Shown: positions 38,801 through 47,317, numbered from the stretch's first letter. The stretch: DNA of 64,000 nt from Hermatobates lingyangjiaoensis (GCA_026182355.1 JAPFBL010001617.1:434001-498000); one strand, 5' to 3'. Numbers and translations: made by a program. The notes: a model not told the origin generated them from the letters alone.

Positions 38801-41800
38801 CATGATACTAGTAATGACAAAAAATAATTGAAAACCAAACATTTCCAATGTTCTAGAAGAATACAAGGAACAACACAAAATTACATTTTATTTACTAATA
38901 AAAGATATAACAAATTACTAAAATTATTATTATTAATAAAACATTATTATTATTAAAAATAAACTTAATATTTTTAGAAAAAATTTGAAAATAATTTATT
39001 CAAATGTAATATTCCGCACTGAATTATACATTTTTGTTGTAATTTATTTTATTTTTTTGTCATAGTTACATTTAGCGGAATGTTCCTTGCCTGCGGTGGA
39101 ATAGCAAGCAAAGCTATTGTGACAAAAGCTGTCATGAAAGATGAATTAGGTAAGAGGATTCATATATCACTTATATGGTTCAACCAATTGTATGTGACCA
39201 GGAATTGCATATATTTACTTAAAATCTAAAAACAGAAACGCTTGATATACAATCTCACATTGTAAAGAATTAGCAGCAAAGAATAGCAGTAAATCATACG
39301 AGGGCGGTTTGATAAGTCCGTGACTTTTTGAATAAAACACTTTCTTTGCAAAGAAACATTTTCTTTTTCTACATAGTCACCTTTTAGCTCGATACATTTA
39401 GTCCAGCGTTTTTCTAATTTTTTTATTCCCTCCAAATAATACGTTTTCTCAAAGCTCTCAAAATACGCGTTTGTTTCGGTATTGACTTGCTCATTCAACT
39501 CAAATCTCTTACCGTAATTAAATGTATTACATTTAATACAGCCATTTCTTTAGGTTTTGAAACAGAAAATAGTCACAGGGGGCTATATCAGGAGAATATG
39601 CTGAGGGGGGTAGCAGTTCGTATCTCAATTCGTGGATTTTGGCCATCGTGAATAGACAAGTGGACACACGTGCATTGTCTTGATGGAACAGCACTTTCTC
39701 CTTTGCCAAATGCGGCCGTTTTTGCTTCAAATCAACGTCGAATCTGCTCAAAAGCTTTGAATAATATTCGCAGGTGATCGTTTTACCTTTCTTGACGTAA
39801 TCGATGTGAATGACACCACGTGCATTCCAAAAATCTGTGGACATGACCTTGTTGGCTGACAGACTCTGTTGGCTTTCTTTGGTCCACGTTCGCCCACAGC
39901 AACCCACTGTTTCGATTGTTCCTTGGTCTGTGGCGTGTTGTGAAGGATCCATGTTTCGTCCACAGTAACAAAACGGCGCAAAAATTCGTTTGAATTACGG
40001 CTGAACATCGTTAAACACTCTTTTGAAGTGGTCACACGATTGCGCTTATGGTCTAGTGTGAGCAATCGCGGCACCCATCTCGCAGAGAGTTTTTTCATGT
40101 CCAAATATTCGTGTAAAATATGATGTACCCGTTCAGTTGAGATGCCTACAGCATAAGCCAACTCTCGGAATTTCATTCTCCGATCATCTAATATCATTTC
40201 ATGGATTTTATCGACGATTTCCGGCGTGATCACTTCTTTTGGTCGACCTGAACGTTCGGCATCACAACTGCTGGTATGACCACAACGGAACTCTTTAAAC
40301 CACTTCTTAACCATTGCAATTGATGGTGCCGAGTCCCCATAGTATTTATCAAGTTTTTCCTTAGTTTCAGTGATGGATTTTTTACGTAAAAAGTAATGCT
40401 TAATCAGCACACGAAATTCACTTTCTTCAATTTTCGTAAAAATACACGAGGTTGTCTGCTTTGAATGACTATCAAACACCGACTGCACGTGGTAGCTGGC
40501 TCATAATTAGGTAGTTGTCCACTAATAGATTACAGATGACGGCAGCACTGTTGCATTTGGAGTAACTGCGCGGGAAATTCAAAAAGTCACTACCTTATCA
40601 ATCCGCCCTCATACAATATAAATGTTGAATCAGATATTTCTGGTCTGTCAGGTATTTCTTGTATTTCATCAATCAAAGAAAAATGAAAATATTAAGTACA
40701 AATAAAATCAAATTTCTGCAATTTTTTTTTAGTTTTTGAAGTATCTTTTATAAAGTGTAATATATTTTTGATACAAACAGTTGAATATACATAATTTAAA
40801 AACAATATATTTAAGCTATCTATGGGGCAGTTTCATGTTAATAACTTTTACAACTTAGATAAAATTCAAATTCATCCAAACTCTTCCAAGTAAAACAATA
40901 CTACTCAATCTTTCAGGGTTAGTATAGGCAGACTTGATCAGAGCAATAGTATGGGCGAACTATTTACTGAAAAGTTTAGAATGAATTTAAACTTTATGTA
41001 AGTTGCTAATTTTTTACCCTGAGTATGGCCATAATACTGCTAATTCCATTATATTATTGTTTGTAGAAGAACAAAAAAAGTTATTCTTAACCACTCTAAA
41101 TTCAGTTTCTTAAATTAAATAGTGTGCTATAACGAAATTACTTGTACACAGATTAGTTAATTTATTGTAAATAATATTCTGAATTAAAACTTTTCTAAAA
41201 TTTAATTTCAACACAGTTAATACGTGTCTCCGAAGTCGTACCATATTACTTTTACGTATCATTCCAAAAATAAGAAGGCAATTCAACTAAATGCAAGTTA
41301 TTTAAGTTAAAAACAATGAAAATTAATTATGGAAGTGTGAACATTTTAGCAATTAAAAGTGTCTAAATGTATTACAAAAATTTGTTAAATATATTTCTTA
41401 AGAAGTAAATAAGCCACATCAAATATGTCAATTTAGTAAGTACAAATTAACTTTTTATTTATTCTTTTGTAGAAAAAAAGTGCTATGGCACACGGAAAAT
41501 TCAAACATACACAATTTTTAAGAATAACATAGTATATTAATTGAAATATATTACGTTATTAGAGTGAACAAATTATTAATTAGTTCCTTAAAAAAAAAAT
41601 CTCCACATATACTCATTATTTGAAGTCAATGACAATAAGAATGATGTATTTGGTGCAATCATAAATCAGTTCCTTTTTTTTTTTTTTTAATAAGGTTTAA
41701 ACTTACTCTGTGTTATCCTAAAACGTTACACTTGAGTTTGTGATAGGTAATATTTTTCTTAGTTTATTATAACTAAAAAAAAGTCAAGGCAATATACTAG

Positions 41801-43501
41801 TTAATTCAAATAATGCAAACACTTTCTTAAAATTATTTTATTGGAATTTTGAAACTTGTCTTCTGATCACAGATGTGATTGTAACTCTACCCAAGGTTTA
41901 CTATGAAAAACCTTCATTTGATATTGTGAGATAAAAAAAATGCTCATTTTATTAATTACCTGTAAGTATATGAAGACCTTATAACAAGAATGTCTAATCT
42001 TTTGGTTATCCTACTAATACACTGACATAAGTCAATGCTTTCACTTATGGGTAACGTGTTTGAATTCACAATACTACTACTATTGCATGGTAATTCTTTT
42101 TTTTCTAAAATGTAAGAACATAATGTTTTTATAACACGTAAAATATTATAACATGTTATAAATTCGAATGTTATAAATGAGCCGCTTATTTTGAAAGTGG
42201 CCTAATTCCATTTATGTTAAAATCGAGATATTTAAGGGTTTGCGTTTTACAAAATTTGAAAATATTGTCATTTTATTTATCAACTAATTTTTGTTATAAA
42301 AATTCTTAGTAATTTTAAATAAATTTTGTACAATTTGCTGCAAAAGGTAAAGATAACGTAAAAATGTAATTATTTAAATAGCTAGCTAAATTTTTTTGGA
42401 AAATGGAATTAGGCCACTTTCAAAATAAACGGCTCAAATCTTATAATACCTACTGAACTTAAATCATAGTATATAACTTACTATGATAATTATTACAGTA
42501 GCTCTCATAATTGAAGATAGTTGACGCAAGATTACATTAAGGCTTTAAGAACTCTTAATAGAAACTATAATGAATAAGTTGTAAATTTAAAAAAAAAAAA
42601 AATAAATGAAAAATAAAAAAAACACTAACACTTATTTCATCTTGCAGGTAAGATGAAATAAGAACTTGTGTTGTATTAATAAATTAATAATGGAATTCTA
42701 CCCTTCTTAAAAACAACTCTACAAATATATGCCGGTATGTCGATTACTACTTCTTTCTTCTTTTTTCGTTTTTTTAAATAAGTATTTCCAATGTAATAGT
42801 GGCATTTAAATCTAATAATCTTTTAATTCACCAAATTTTTCATATTAATTATTTAACAATCTAATAAATTATTGGATTTTTTTTAAAAAAAAAGGATCAA
42901 CATGTTCCACTACTTCCCAATACTTACAAATAGTAAGTAGTGAAAGCATATGACATGACCTTTGTGTTTTCATAACAACATGGTTTCTCTCTCTAATAAT
43001 TAATCTAGCGTTGACAGCAACATATTAATAACTTGGTATTTATTTCACCAAACAGTTGTAAATATAAAAGTTGAGATTTAGTTTTTAACTATGTTAAAAT
43101 AATTTTCTTTATTATATATTAAATAATAAAAAGGAAACTGTTAACACAGCCGAGTATACAATATCATTTAACTGTAATATTTATGATTATTTTTGCAGGA
43201 AAAGTGTTGTCAGTAATAACATTCACAGATTATGTGGTAAAACCAATATTCAGTTCTATATATATCACCATATATTTAAAAACAGCAGATTATTTCCCTG
43301 GAGCTATATATTTCTTTTCATACATATTCGTCATCATAATCGCAATCCTTTACATGTAAGTACAATGCTATTTTTTTAGGTTTTGTTAAAAATCCTTTAG
43401 CTTTCCAAAATATATTAAAGTAATACTACATAATAGCACTACATTAAATTTCATATCTCTGTAAATATGCACTACACATTTCCCATCGAGTAGTCAAAAC
43501 C

Positions 43502-43541
<40 letters not shown>

Positions 43542-46500
43542 TGTTGGGTTTTTGACTTTGACGAAGACCGCTTGTTACGGTTAAAAGATCTTAGTCTTGT
43601 TTTCCCATTTCATTTCTGGTTTAATCATTGATTGTTATTTCACGTGTTTATGTGAAATCTACACACTAAACAGGTAGCGGCAAGGTGAGGTTTCCTCAGG
43701 GTTCTGGTTACCTTCATTCCGCCGTTTACGTCTGGGAAGGTGTTGAATTGTCTTCTTTCCCTCTCCTTGACTGGATTGTCTTCTGACTGCCTTCACACAG
43801 CTTCAGAATTCTTGTGAATCCACCGCCCTGGCTGTTAATAAGAGGTTGTTTTTCCAGGATAAAAATGGCTTCCAAAATTTGTAGTCTGGTATGGTCATGT
43901 TCCTGTTCTAATATCGTGGTGTTGTCAGTTAGCATTTCCCTAGAACTCGCAGTTCCCTAGATTGCAATTGAACTCGTAAATAACGTTGGTCTGGGGTAGT
44001 AATGGAGTGATTAAGCGCCACCAATAGCCTTTAACACACAACTCCGACTTTCGGCCTTCACGAGGCTACCCCGTTAACCTGCTATACGCAGGGACAAACG
44101 AAGGAGGAGAAGGTGATCAGGGGCTGGGCCTGACTACCTTCGTTTCACAACCTTCCTAATCCCCAATCCCCTCCTTTTATCCCAGCTCAAATCTAAGGTG
44201 TTATGCGATCCGTGCCGAAGGATGGATGATAGAGGGGTTACTGTATTATGAACAGAGCATCAAGGGTACCAGGCGACCGCCTTGAGTAAATAGCCTTACT
44301 ACGGTATGCGTTACTCTGTTGGAGCGGACAAAATACCACCGATAGAGATACATGGATTTTCCCCTGTATGATACTAAGGAGAAGGAAGTCCGGAGACCAT
44401 CCTCCGGAAGCGCAGAGGATCCAAAAGCGCTAACTAATGGGAGCTAACCTCCCACAAGTGCACCTAAGGACCCGAAGAAGGAGAAAGGAAGTTACTTTCT
44501 CCCGAAACGTAGGTAGCCTGAATGGAAATTATCAATGATGGTTTATGCAGAGTCTGCAAAGAAGAGGAAGAAACACCGTTGCACCTGCTGACTGACTGTA
44601 AGGAAACTTTGCTGCACAGAGGTAGGTGCTTCAGTACACTCAACAAAAACTTTTACCGCTGGAACCAGCAGAAGAGCTGAGCTTCTTGTAGGCGTTGAAG
44701 CTTGAGGAACAGATGCTTGAGGATACGTTCGTTTGTGAATGCCAGGAAAGGTCACAAAATGTAGATAGACTCATTTTTGGGGGAAGGTGAGACTGAATGA
44801 GGATGATGGGTGTATTAGCAGGGAGCAAACTTCTTTCTAGTAACACCGGAGGATAGCCTTGCTCCAGGAACTCGGTTTGTAGTGAGTTGAGGCGCACGCA
44901 GTTTTTTGTCAAGAGTCTATTGTAAATCTGGTGGATCTAGATAAACATTTAGGGATAGATTTCTTAAACCTTCAAACCCCCACCTGTACCTGCACTTCGA
45001 GAGCTGCCACCCTCCCCACATTAAGAAATCCTTGTATACTATTTTTGGTTTAATTTTGTTTTAGCTATACTCTTACTATCACTGTTTCATCTTCATCATT
45101 TTGTATTAATTTTTTTATTTTGCCCCGATTTCTTTTGATTTATTTATTTACTTTTCTTAATTTCATTTCCAAATCTCTACCTCATGACCGGGCGCGCGTT
45201 TCTGTACTGCCGGTTACCTTCGGTTGCAGCTCCTGCGTGCTTGGGTCCTCTCACTTCTTTCTCTCCTGAAGACGGATTTTCAGAAAATTAGAGTTAGTAT
45301 GTTACTTCATTCAGTATTTTTTTCATGATATGTCCTACAGCTTTGTTCACTTTCTCTTTCCTCCCCCCCCCCCCCCCCCCCCATTATTAATTCATCCATT
45401 AATATTTTCTTTTCCTTATTTTATATCTTTCTTATTTTTATCCTTACATTAATTCTACTTGTAACCTTTTTTCTCTTCTTTCAACCCACCTTTTAATCAG
45501 CCAAGCGCATAGCACAAGGTTTGTGCCACCTTGCACTTGGTCTCCCAAACCTTGTCTCCCTATCTTTCTTCTCTTGATGAGGATTGATTCCAAAAATTTG
45601 ATACTACAACTGTTAGACCATCTTTTTTTATTTGTGTATCTCTACTTATGTTGAGTAGTATGTACGTGTATATGTTTTTCATATATATCTTTATATATAT
45701 AGATATGTTTCATAGAGTGAATCGCAGTCTCGGTATTCAAGATCATCTGACTGAGAGATTCTATGGTACGAACCAATTCATCTCTATCAGGGGTTAATCG
45801 AAATAGGAATTGGACATATGATAAACACCTGAATTCTCTCAGTCATTTAATAACTTCTAGATGTGTGCATGAGCGCGTGCGTATATGTGGGTAGTTCAAC
45901 ATGAAAGATACACAAATAAAGATAGGATAGGCTCAAATACTGAGAAGCAAGTATCTGCTAAGTATGGTTATAAATTTAATTATAAATGTATTCAAGAAAA
46001 CTTGCCCCAAAATGTACGTGATTAATTTAATCACGGATAATGCTATCAATCGGCTAATATTATCGGAATTCCTGATCTCCACCCCAACATACAATATGCA
46101 CTACAAGTATAACGCTTACTGTGACCAGAACATCAGTTATTATCAATTTTTTTCCACACCTGGAGACATTTTCCGTTGAGTTCAGCTCCAGCGTAAATGC
46201 CCATGGGGTTGTTATTCTAAGAATCCCAATTTTATCTCTGGCAAAGCAAGTGATAAGATTTCTTTATTTCAATGCTCGTCTTCAGTTTTCTGCTTTTTTA
46301 AATGTCGGCTAAATCACTCAGTGTCAGTTACTCCTAACAAGCGATCTGACTCACAGAACAAAGACTCCGTAACAATGACAGTTTCGTTTTCATTGTTTTT
46401 CTTACCCCTTCGAGACGAAGAAATGCAGGTTGCTGCAAAAACCCCAGCCGCTTCTAAGCAAAATTTTAAAAGCCGGACAAACCTCGAGATGGAATCCAAG

Positions 46501-47317
46501 GTTGTGTACCACTACAATCGCAATAATACAGGACATTGGTACTGAAAAACCAATTGATATGACGCTACCTGACTTCGAGGAGTGGATGGCAGTGGACAAT
46601 GATCTCCAGGTGACTGCAAGGTTAACAGAGGATGACGTATGCGATGCTGGTACACAGGCTGGGGACAATAAAGTTGGCTGAAGCAGAGGATGATCAATAA
46701 GCAGTGTTTATTCCAACAAATAAGGAAATGCGGGAAAGCTCTTCGAGTGTTACGGCTTGGAGTTCAAAATAGATCTTCTGAATTTGAACTTCATTGTGAA
46801 TACTAGTCCTTTATAAATGATTTGCTGTGAAAAGACGTGCAGCAGGCAAAGCCGGACGATTTCCTAAATAAATAACTTAATGCATTGCTTATTATTTAAA
46901 TAGGATAACTAATAACTTACAGTTTTACTATTTATTACACATTTCATTTATTTGAGGTTTTCTTTTTTGCTACACCTGCAGCTTTAGCCTCATGAACGGT
47001 AAAATGGCAATTTCCATTTCTTCGGTTAATGTTGTCAGTGGTTATTGTTATCACTTTTGGTATTTAATTCAAATTTTTATTTAAAATGTATGTACTGATA
47101 TAACATTTTTTTTCTCAATGATGACTTGCATTAAACATAATTAAGAGTTACCTTGATTATTAATTTCATAATGCGCTGGTTTTTTTTTAATTTCAGTTGC
47201 TGTAATTACATTAGTAAACCATCTACTACAGTAGAAACAAACAAGGTATCTGTAAATGGTGAAACGAACACCACATTTTCAAGCGAAGAAAATATAATTC
47301 ATACTACTAGACTATAA
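16159..47317 (+). CDS. SLC46-family (proton-coupled folate transporter-like) carrier, whole gene
   Basis: Six exons join without frame error: 16159-17026, 34703-34804, 38092-38229, 39066-39149, 43199-43355, 47197-47317. All junctions have AG acceptors and GT donors. The product is 489 residues, the family's usual size. It is a major-facilitator membrane carrier. SLC46 proteins move folates, heme-type or other small organic substrates across plasma or lysosomal membranes; the substrate here cannot be told. Visible features are a first membrane segment at about 22-43, an extracellular loop with sequon NIT at 55-57 and paired cysteines (50, 61), and the MFS loop 2-3 motif GAFSDKMERRK at 106-116. 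GSFIAM, FSGMFLACGG and TFTDYVVKPIFSS follow, with a short polar C-tail. The start is the first ATG after an in-frame stop at 16081. The introns are loaded with mobile elements. Confidence 0.88.
17238..17449 (+). pseudogene. Decayed partial copy of SLC46-like exon 1
   Basis: It matches 16203-16401 nearly along its whole length: AGAGAGTTC.CCATTGAACTAG, GCATGCCGCGTTAATTTCAA, GAAGACCATAATGAA. Indels and stops break the frame. It lies 210 bases after the intact exon, inside intron 1. The copy is old, at perhaps 80-85 per cent by eye. Confidence 0.85.
17450..19320. other. SLC46-like intron 1 sequence, no feature recognised
   Basis: AT-rich. An 88-codon minus-strand open frame (18599-18865) has no recognisable motif and no splice or element context. 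Confidence 0.4.
19322..19440 (-). mobile_element. Penelope-like fragment (GIY-YIG start)
   Basis: TTTTATAAATACCAC followed by a block parallel to 8515-8600 of the longer copy, with more substitutions. Confidence 0.5.
19664..20976 (+). mobile_element. Helitron-2
   Basis: 5' end TCTATATCTATATAAATAAA; 3' end with small hairpin ACGGGTACGT followed by TTGCTAG and host T. Both ends match the arthropod Helitron style. It sits inside a broken Penelope-like element (pieces at 19322-19440 and 21040-22010). Internal near-repeats of AACTCAGCCACC..AAG occur at 19840-20070. Confidence 0.7.
20262..20879 (+). pseudogene. Helitron-2 helicase C-terminus, broken
   Basis: The open part 20565-20879 reads IPLIPSHYPFPFKRLQYPV...TKSQGETLSTAGIEV..FFSHGQL..ACPRVRASNSLF and ends at a stop. 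This corresponds to the last helicase motifs, with substitutions in normally fixed positions (SVRSE for the expected CFAMT-type block). Upstream pieces such as HYPTEFLDSV and KVGAPIMLR-like text occur in other frames. The Rep domain is missing, so the copy is dead. Confidence 0.7.
21040..21420 (-). mobile_element. Penelope-like reverse transcriptase fragment, minus strand
   Basis: It parallels 8640-9010: TTTAACACC, TTTTAATAT.TAAGTAAT, TCAGGAGAGCA, AACTCTTTAGGTAA, TCTAAGAAGGGCAA and TTACTTCTTCTTCCATT all align, with scattered differences and indels. Confidence 0.65.
21720..22010 (+). mobile_element. Penelope-like reverse transcriptase fragment, plus strand
   Basis: Reads PKNVKISVFRLMYSRALRVY in broken frame, parallel to PKNVKISVFRNMFLRALRMC of the 8519-9148 copy. 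With the minus fragment at 21040 it forms a head-to-head pair. Confidence 0.6.
22011..22736. other. SLC46-like intron 1 sequence, no gene seen
   Basis: T-rich. The GAAACAGGTTTAAATAAAAACC block near 22620 could fold (GGTTT/AAACC) but has no complete ribozyme core. Confidence 0.35.
22813..22860. repeat. (TA)n microsatellite
   Basis: TA run of about 48 bases abutting the palindrome that follows. Confidence 0.95.
22909..22932 (-). ncRNA. Hammerhead-like core, inverse copy
   Basis: Exact inverse of 23156-23179 on the left arm. Confidence 0.45.
23156..23179 (+). ncRNA. Hammerhead-like core in palindrome
   Basis: CTGACGA, extra C, stem GAAC/GTTC with loop TTCA, GAAA, then TATCGAC. The inverse copy is at 22909-22932. 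The conserved CUGANGA and GAA parts are complete. Confidence 0.5.
23290..24779. other. SLC46-like intron 1 sequence, no gene seen
   Basis: AT-rich, with a (TA)n tract at 23797-23827. No coding or element ends recognised. Confidence 0.4.
24780..24925 (-). repeat. Three tandem family A end pieces
   Basis: A unit of about 55-60 bases reading GGAGTGGCCTACACTCAACT then TTACTATAAGTAAA appears three times with differences. It is the inverse of the right end of the full copies. Confidence 0.7.
24926..26634 (-). other. Decayed, possibly once-coding tract
   Basis: On the minus strand, short stretches read like protein across frames: DIMRRMYLALF, VEPIDHIKSVFEPI, KGYQEEQGS, SDEAACFPDCRKIWGKYC. Stops interrupt them everywhere. 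I do not recognise the family, and the resemblance to coding sequence may be chance. Confidence 0.2.
26635..27090. repeat. Family A fragments
   Basis: A right-end piece (AAAGTAAAGTTGAGTGTAG) at 26635-26685 on the plus strand. At 26790-27090 there is a minus-orientation internal piece (TTTCATTTTGATCCGTCAA..GGTATG). Confidence 0.5.
27517..28249. mobile_element. pogo/Tigger-like nonautonomous element
   Basis: The left end CAGTAATCCCTCACTTTTCG mirrors the right end, which reads CGCGAACTAGCGAGGGATTA inward. TA duplications flank at 27515-27516 and 28250-28251. CGCGGAT and CGCGAA repeats inside the ends are usual for this group. No transposase is visible in the 733 bases, so the element depends on a helper. 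Confidence 0.75.
28780..29040 (-). repeat. Family A fragment, minus orientation
   Basis: A diverged internal piece (CTCTCAAACGGTG, AATCATAAGTAAAAAT). The fresh copy A2 is inserted at its right edge. Confidence 0.45.
29041..30672 (+). repeat. Family A repeat, full copy A2
   Basis: Same ends as A1. Its G-rich tract is longer (an extra GGGTGGGTGGGTGAG-type insertion near 29185). Over ~1.28 kb I count about four differences from A1, then roughly thirty in the final ~350 bases. Noncoding apart from a 64-codon minus frame at 30321-30515 of unknown meaning. Confidence 0.75.
30673..32174. other. SLC46-like intron 1 sequence with small hairpin
   Basis: 30680-30900 holds a diverged minus piece of family A (GTGACTTTCC block). 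A 13-bp perfect hairpin lies at 31575-31608. Open frames at 31212-31487 and 31635-31904 have no recognisable motifs. Confidence 0.35.
31575..31608. repeat. Perfect 13-bp hairpin
   Basis: AAAGTTACCTAGT and ACTAGGTAACTTT flank an 8-base loop. Confidence 0.8.
32175..34065 (-). mobile_element. R1-type non-LTR retrotransposon, 5'-truncated
   Basis: A T run at 32175-32184 is the poly(A) tail read on the minus strand. It is followed by a 3' untranslated region to 32389 and ORF2 sequence up to about 34065, where it stops abruptly at a TAATAATAATAA-type stretch. The base composition is more GC-rich than the flanks. It is inserted antisense in SLC46-like intron 1. Confidence 0.85.
32390..34064 (-). 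pseudogene. LINE ORF2: reverse transcriptase and C-terminal domain, broken
   Basis: Upstream part (33670-34044) contains SAYRPLCMLDTAAKLFEKLI, FGFLPQRSTLDAV and DVKNAFNSMRWDLL. After a frame break (33490-33670, with remains of the GSILGP..WN motif), 32390-33490 reads the catalytic VGYADDIILV. The thumb, connection region and a C-x2-C..H-type C-terminus (PQCKHCSSGENDDEEHTFF) follow. YADD and the FNS/W block fit the R1/I-related group. The endonuclease part is lost by 5' truncation. Confidence 0.85.
34331..36000 (-). repeat. Family A fragments across intron 2 start
   Basis: A right-end piece (GTAAAGTTGAGCTTAGG) at 34331-34375 on the plus strand lies before exon 2. Minus pieces follow at 34920-35640 (up to ACACCCACCCATCCACT) and 35720-36000. 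The small exon 34703-34804 sits between them. They are old and broken. Confidence 0.45.
34703..34804 (+). CDS. SLC46-like exon 2
   Basis: Acceptor aaattttcag, donor gtaaaa. Translation GESSVIYQYQ...FEILVLAM; phase 1 at both ends. Confidence 0.85.
36001..37500 (-). pseudogene. Polinton/adintovirus-type family B DNA polymerase relic
   Basis: Translated in shifting frames, the minus strand gives the order of a protein-primed PolB. VYPYTYRVS and NGTSLPLREAF (about 37400-37320) come first, then IYNDLTGRDISLEYSDLYL and VDTVFVMIVFEAYR, then LDPAHYFTTP (37145-37300). After these come DYPTEIHDAHSHYPF..ERI (about 36765-36830), IRPYIELNT-like text near 36620, and a degenerate catalytic TYTDTNS (usual YxDTDS) near 36310. 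Many stops and frame shifts interrupt it. Only the polymerase is visible; no integrase, capsid or terminal repeat was found. It is an old integrated copy and not functional. Confidence 0.65.
37501..38091. other. SLC46-like intron 2 remainder
   Basis: Nothing recognised except a locally GC-rich patch at 37676-37740 with short palindromes (CTGCCACCTGGCAG, GCATGC). Confidence 0.3.
38092..38229 (+). CDS. SLC46-like exon 3
   Basis: Acceptor aaattttcag, donor gtatgt. Translation SFIAMNIFVKFF...LPFVKTTLQIYA; phase 1 at both ends. A decayed duplicate lies at about 42650-42870. Confidence 0.87.
39066..39149 (+). CDS. SLC46-like exon 4
   Basis: Acceptor ttgtcatag, donor gtaaga. Translation TFSGMFLACGGIASKA...MKDEL; phase 1 at both ends. 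Confidence 0.87.
39299..40611 (-). mobile_element. mariner transposon
   Basis: Inverted ends of about 32 bases (GAGGGCGG.TTGATAAG at both sides, then GTGACTTTTTGAAT) are flanked by TA at 39297-39298 and 40612-40613. The length of 1313 bases is normal for mariner. It lies in SLC46-like intron 4, antisense to the gene. Confidence 0.9.
39340..40488 (-). pseudogene. mariner transposase, frameshifted
   Basis: The N-terminal paired DNA-binding part (RVLIKHYFLRKKSITETKEK, WFKEFRCGHTS, GRPKEV) and the first catalytic aspartate in RRFVTVDETWI (about 39960) are in one frame. A shift near 39900 leads to VLFHQDNARV and SPDIAPCDYFLFQNLKKWL, giving the other two acidic residues with the mariner D34D spacing. 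The end (YYLEGIKKLEKRWTKCIEL..GDYVEK) is in a third frame. All catalytic residues are present but the frame is broken. Confidence 0.85.
40614..42177. other. SLC46-like intron 4 sequence, no feature
   Basis: AT-rich with homopolymer T runs. Nothing supportable. Confidence 0.4.
42178..42436. mobile_element. 259-bp MITE with 33-bp inverted ends
   Basis: The left end TGAGCCGCTTATTTTGAAAG continues GTGGCCTAATTCCA. The right end is its reverse complement with one or two changes. The interior is AT-rich and noncoding. The target duplication is unclear, so the superfamily is not assigned. Confidence 0.75.
42650..42870 (+). pseudogene. Decayed copy of SLC46-like exon 3 and its downstream intron
   Basis: It parallels 38135-38375, including AACAACTCTACAAATATATG, the intact-looking donor gccggtatgt, and intron sequence (AAATCTAATAAT.TTTTAATTCAC). 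The exon part has stops and no good acceptor, so it is not used as written. It lies after exon 4, within the intron before exon 5. Confidence 0.85.
43199..43355 (+). CDS. SLC46-like exon 5
   Basis: Acceptor atttttgcag, donor gtaagt. Translation GKVLSVITFTDYVVKP...FPGAIYFFSYIF. K-V-x-S-V and F-P-G-A are typical of the family's C-terminal half. Ends in phase 2. Confidence 0.87.
43507..43539. repeat. (TA)n microsatellite
   Basis: TA run directly before a PLE tail. Confidence 0.9.
43541..43665 (+). mobile_element. Penelope-like tail fragment
   Basis: Same blocks as 7255-7370. Its hammerhead-like core (43553-43583) has TTGACGA and TAAAA in place of CTGACGA and GAAA, so it is probably dead. Confidence 0.65.
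43726..43935 (-). pseudogene. PLE GIY-YIG endonuclease C-terminus, different subfamily
   Basis: The frame reads NTTILEQEHDHTRLQILEAI then FILEKQPLINSQGGGF. This is the usual end of Penelope endonucleases (R-x-x-x-E-A-I-x-I ... P-L-I-N). It differs clearly from the 8193 copy. Confidence 0.55.
44472..44507 (+). ncRNA. Hammerhead-like fold, fifth sequence type
   Basis: CCGAAGA, an A, an 8-bp stem GGAGAAAG/CTTTCTCC with a 7-nt loop, a C, then GAAACGT. The long perfect stem next to GAAAC is suggestive, but CUGA is CCGA and there is an extra base on each side of the stem. Confidence 0.25.
44521..44650 (+). pseudogene. Non-LTR retrotransposon C-terminal fragment
   Basis: The plus frame reads MEIINDGLCRVCKEEEETPL then HLLTDCKE, the C-x2-C...H-x4-C pattern found at the C-terminus of many LINE ORF2 proteins. 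Short and isolated. Confidence 0.45.
45363..45382. repeat. (C)20 homopolymer
   Basis: Twenty consecutive C. Confidence 0.95.
45383..47196. other. SLC46-like intron 5 remainder
   Basis: Holds a possible transposase remnant at 46540-46690 and nothing else that I can support. Confidence 0.35.
46540..46690 (+). pseudogene. Possible pogo/Tigger transposase C-terminal remnant
   Basis: The frame reads LPDFEEWMAVDNDLQVTARL then TEDDVCDAG. It resembles the C-terminal W-x-x-x-D-x-D-L-x-x..L-T-D-E-E-I segment of Tigger/jerky transposases. No catalytic part was identified. Overlapping minus frames are shadows. Confidence 0.3.
47197..47317 (+). CDS. SLC46-like exon 6 with stop
   Basis: Acceptor taatttcag. 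Translation CCNYISKPSTTVETN...IIHTTRL, stop TAA at 47315-47317. The tail is hydrophilic, so it is probably cytosolic. Confidence 0.83.

Larger units (their letters stand above)
43966..45362. other. GC-richer mosaic of mobile-element debris
   Basis: Base composition is unlike the surrounding intron. It includes a possible hammerhead-like core (44472) and a LINE C-terminal remnant (44521). The rest (43966-44460, 44650-45300) looks like untranslated parts of retroelements but is not assigned. Several overlapping open frames here are consequences of the GC content. Confidence 0.4.

Noticed and set aside
44464..44912. Three overlapping minus frames of 60-90 codons
   Set aside because: Open because of GC content in the mobile-element island; no motifs, mutually overlapping.
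46402..46697. Minus frames opposite the possible Tigger remnant
   Set aside because: No motifs; opposite strand to a more convincing frame.
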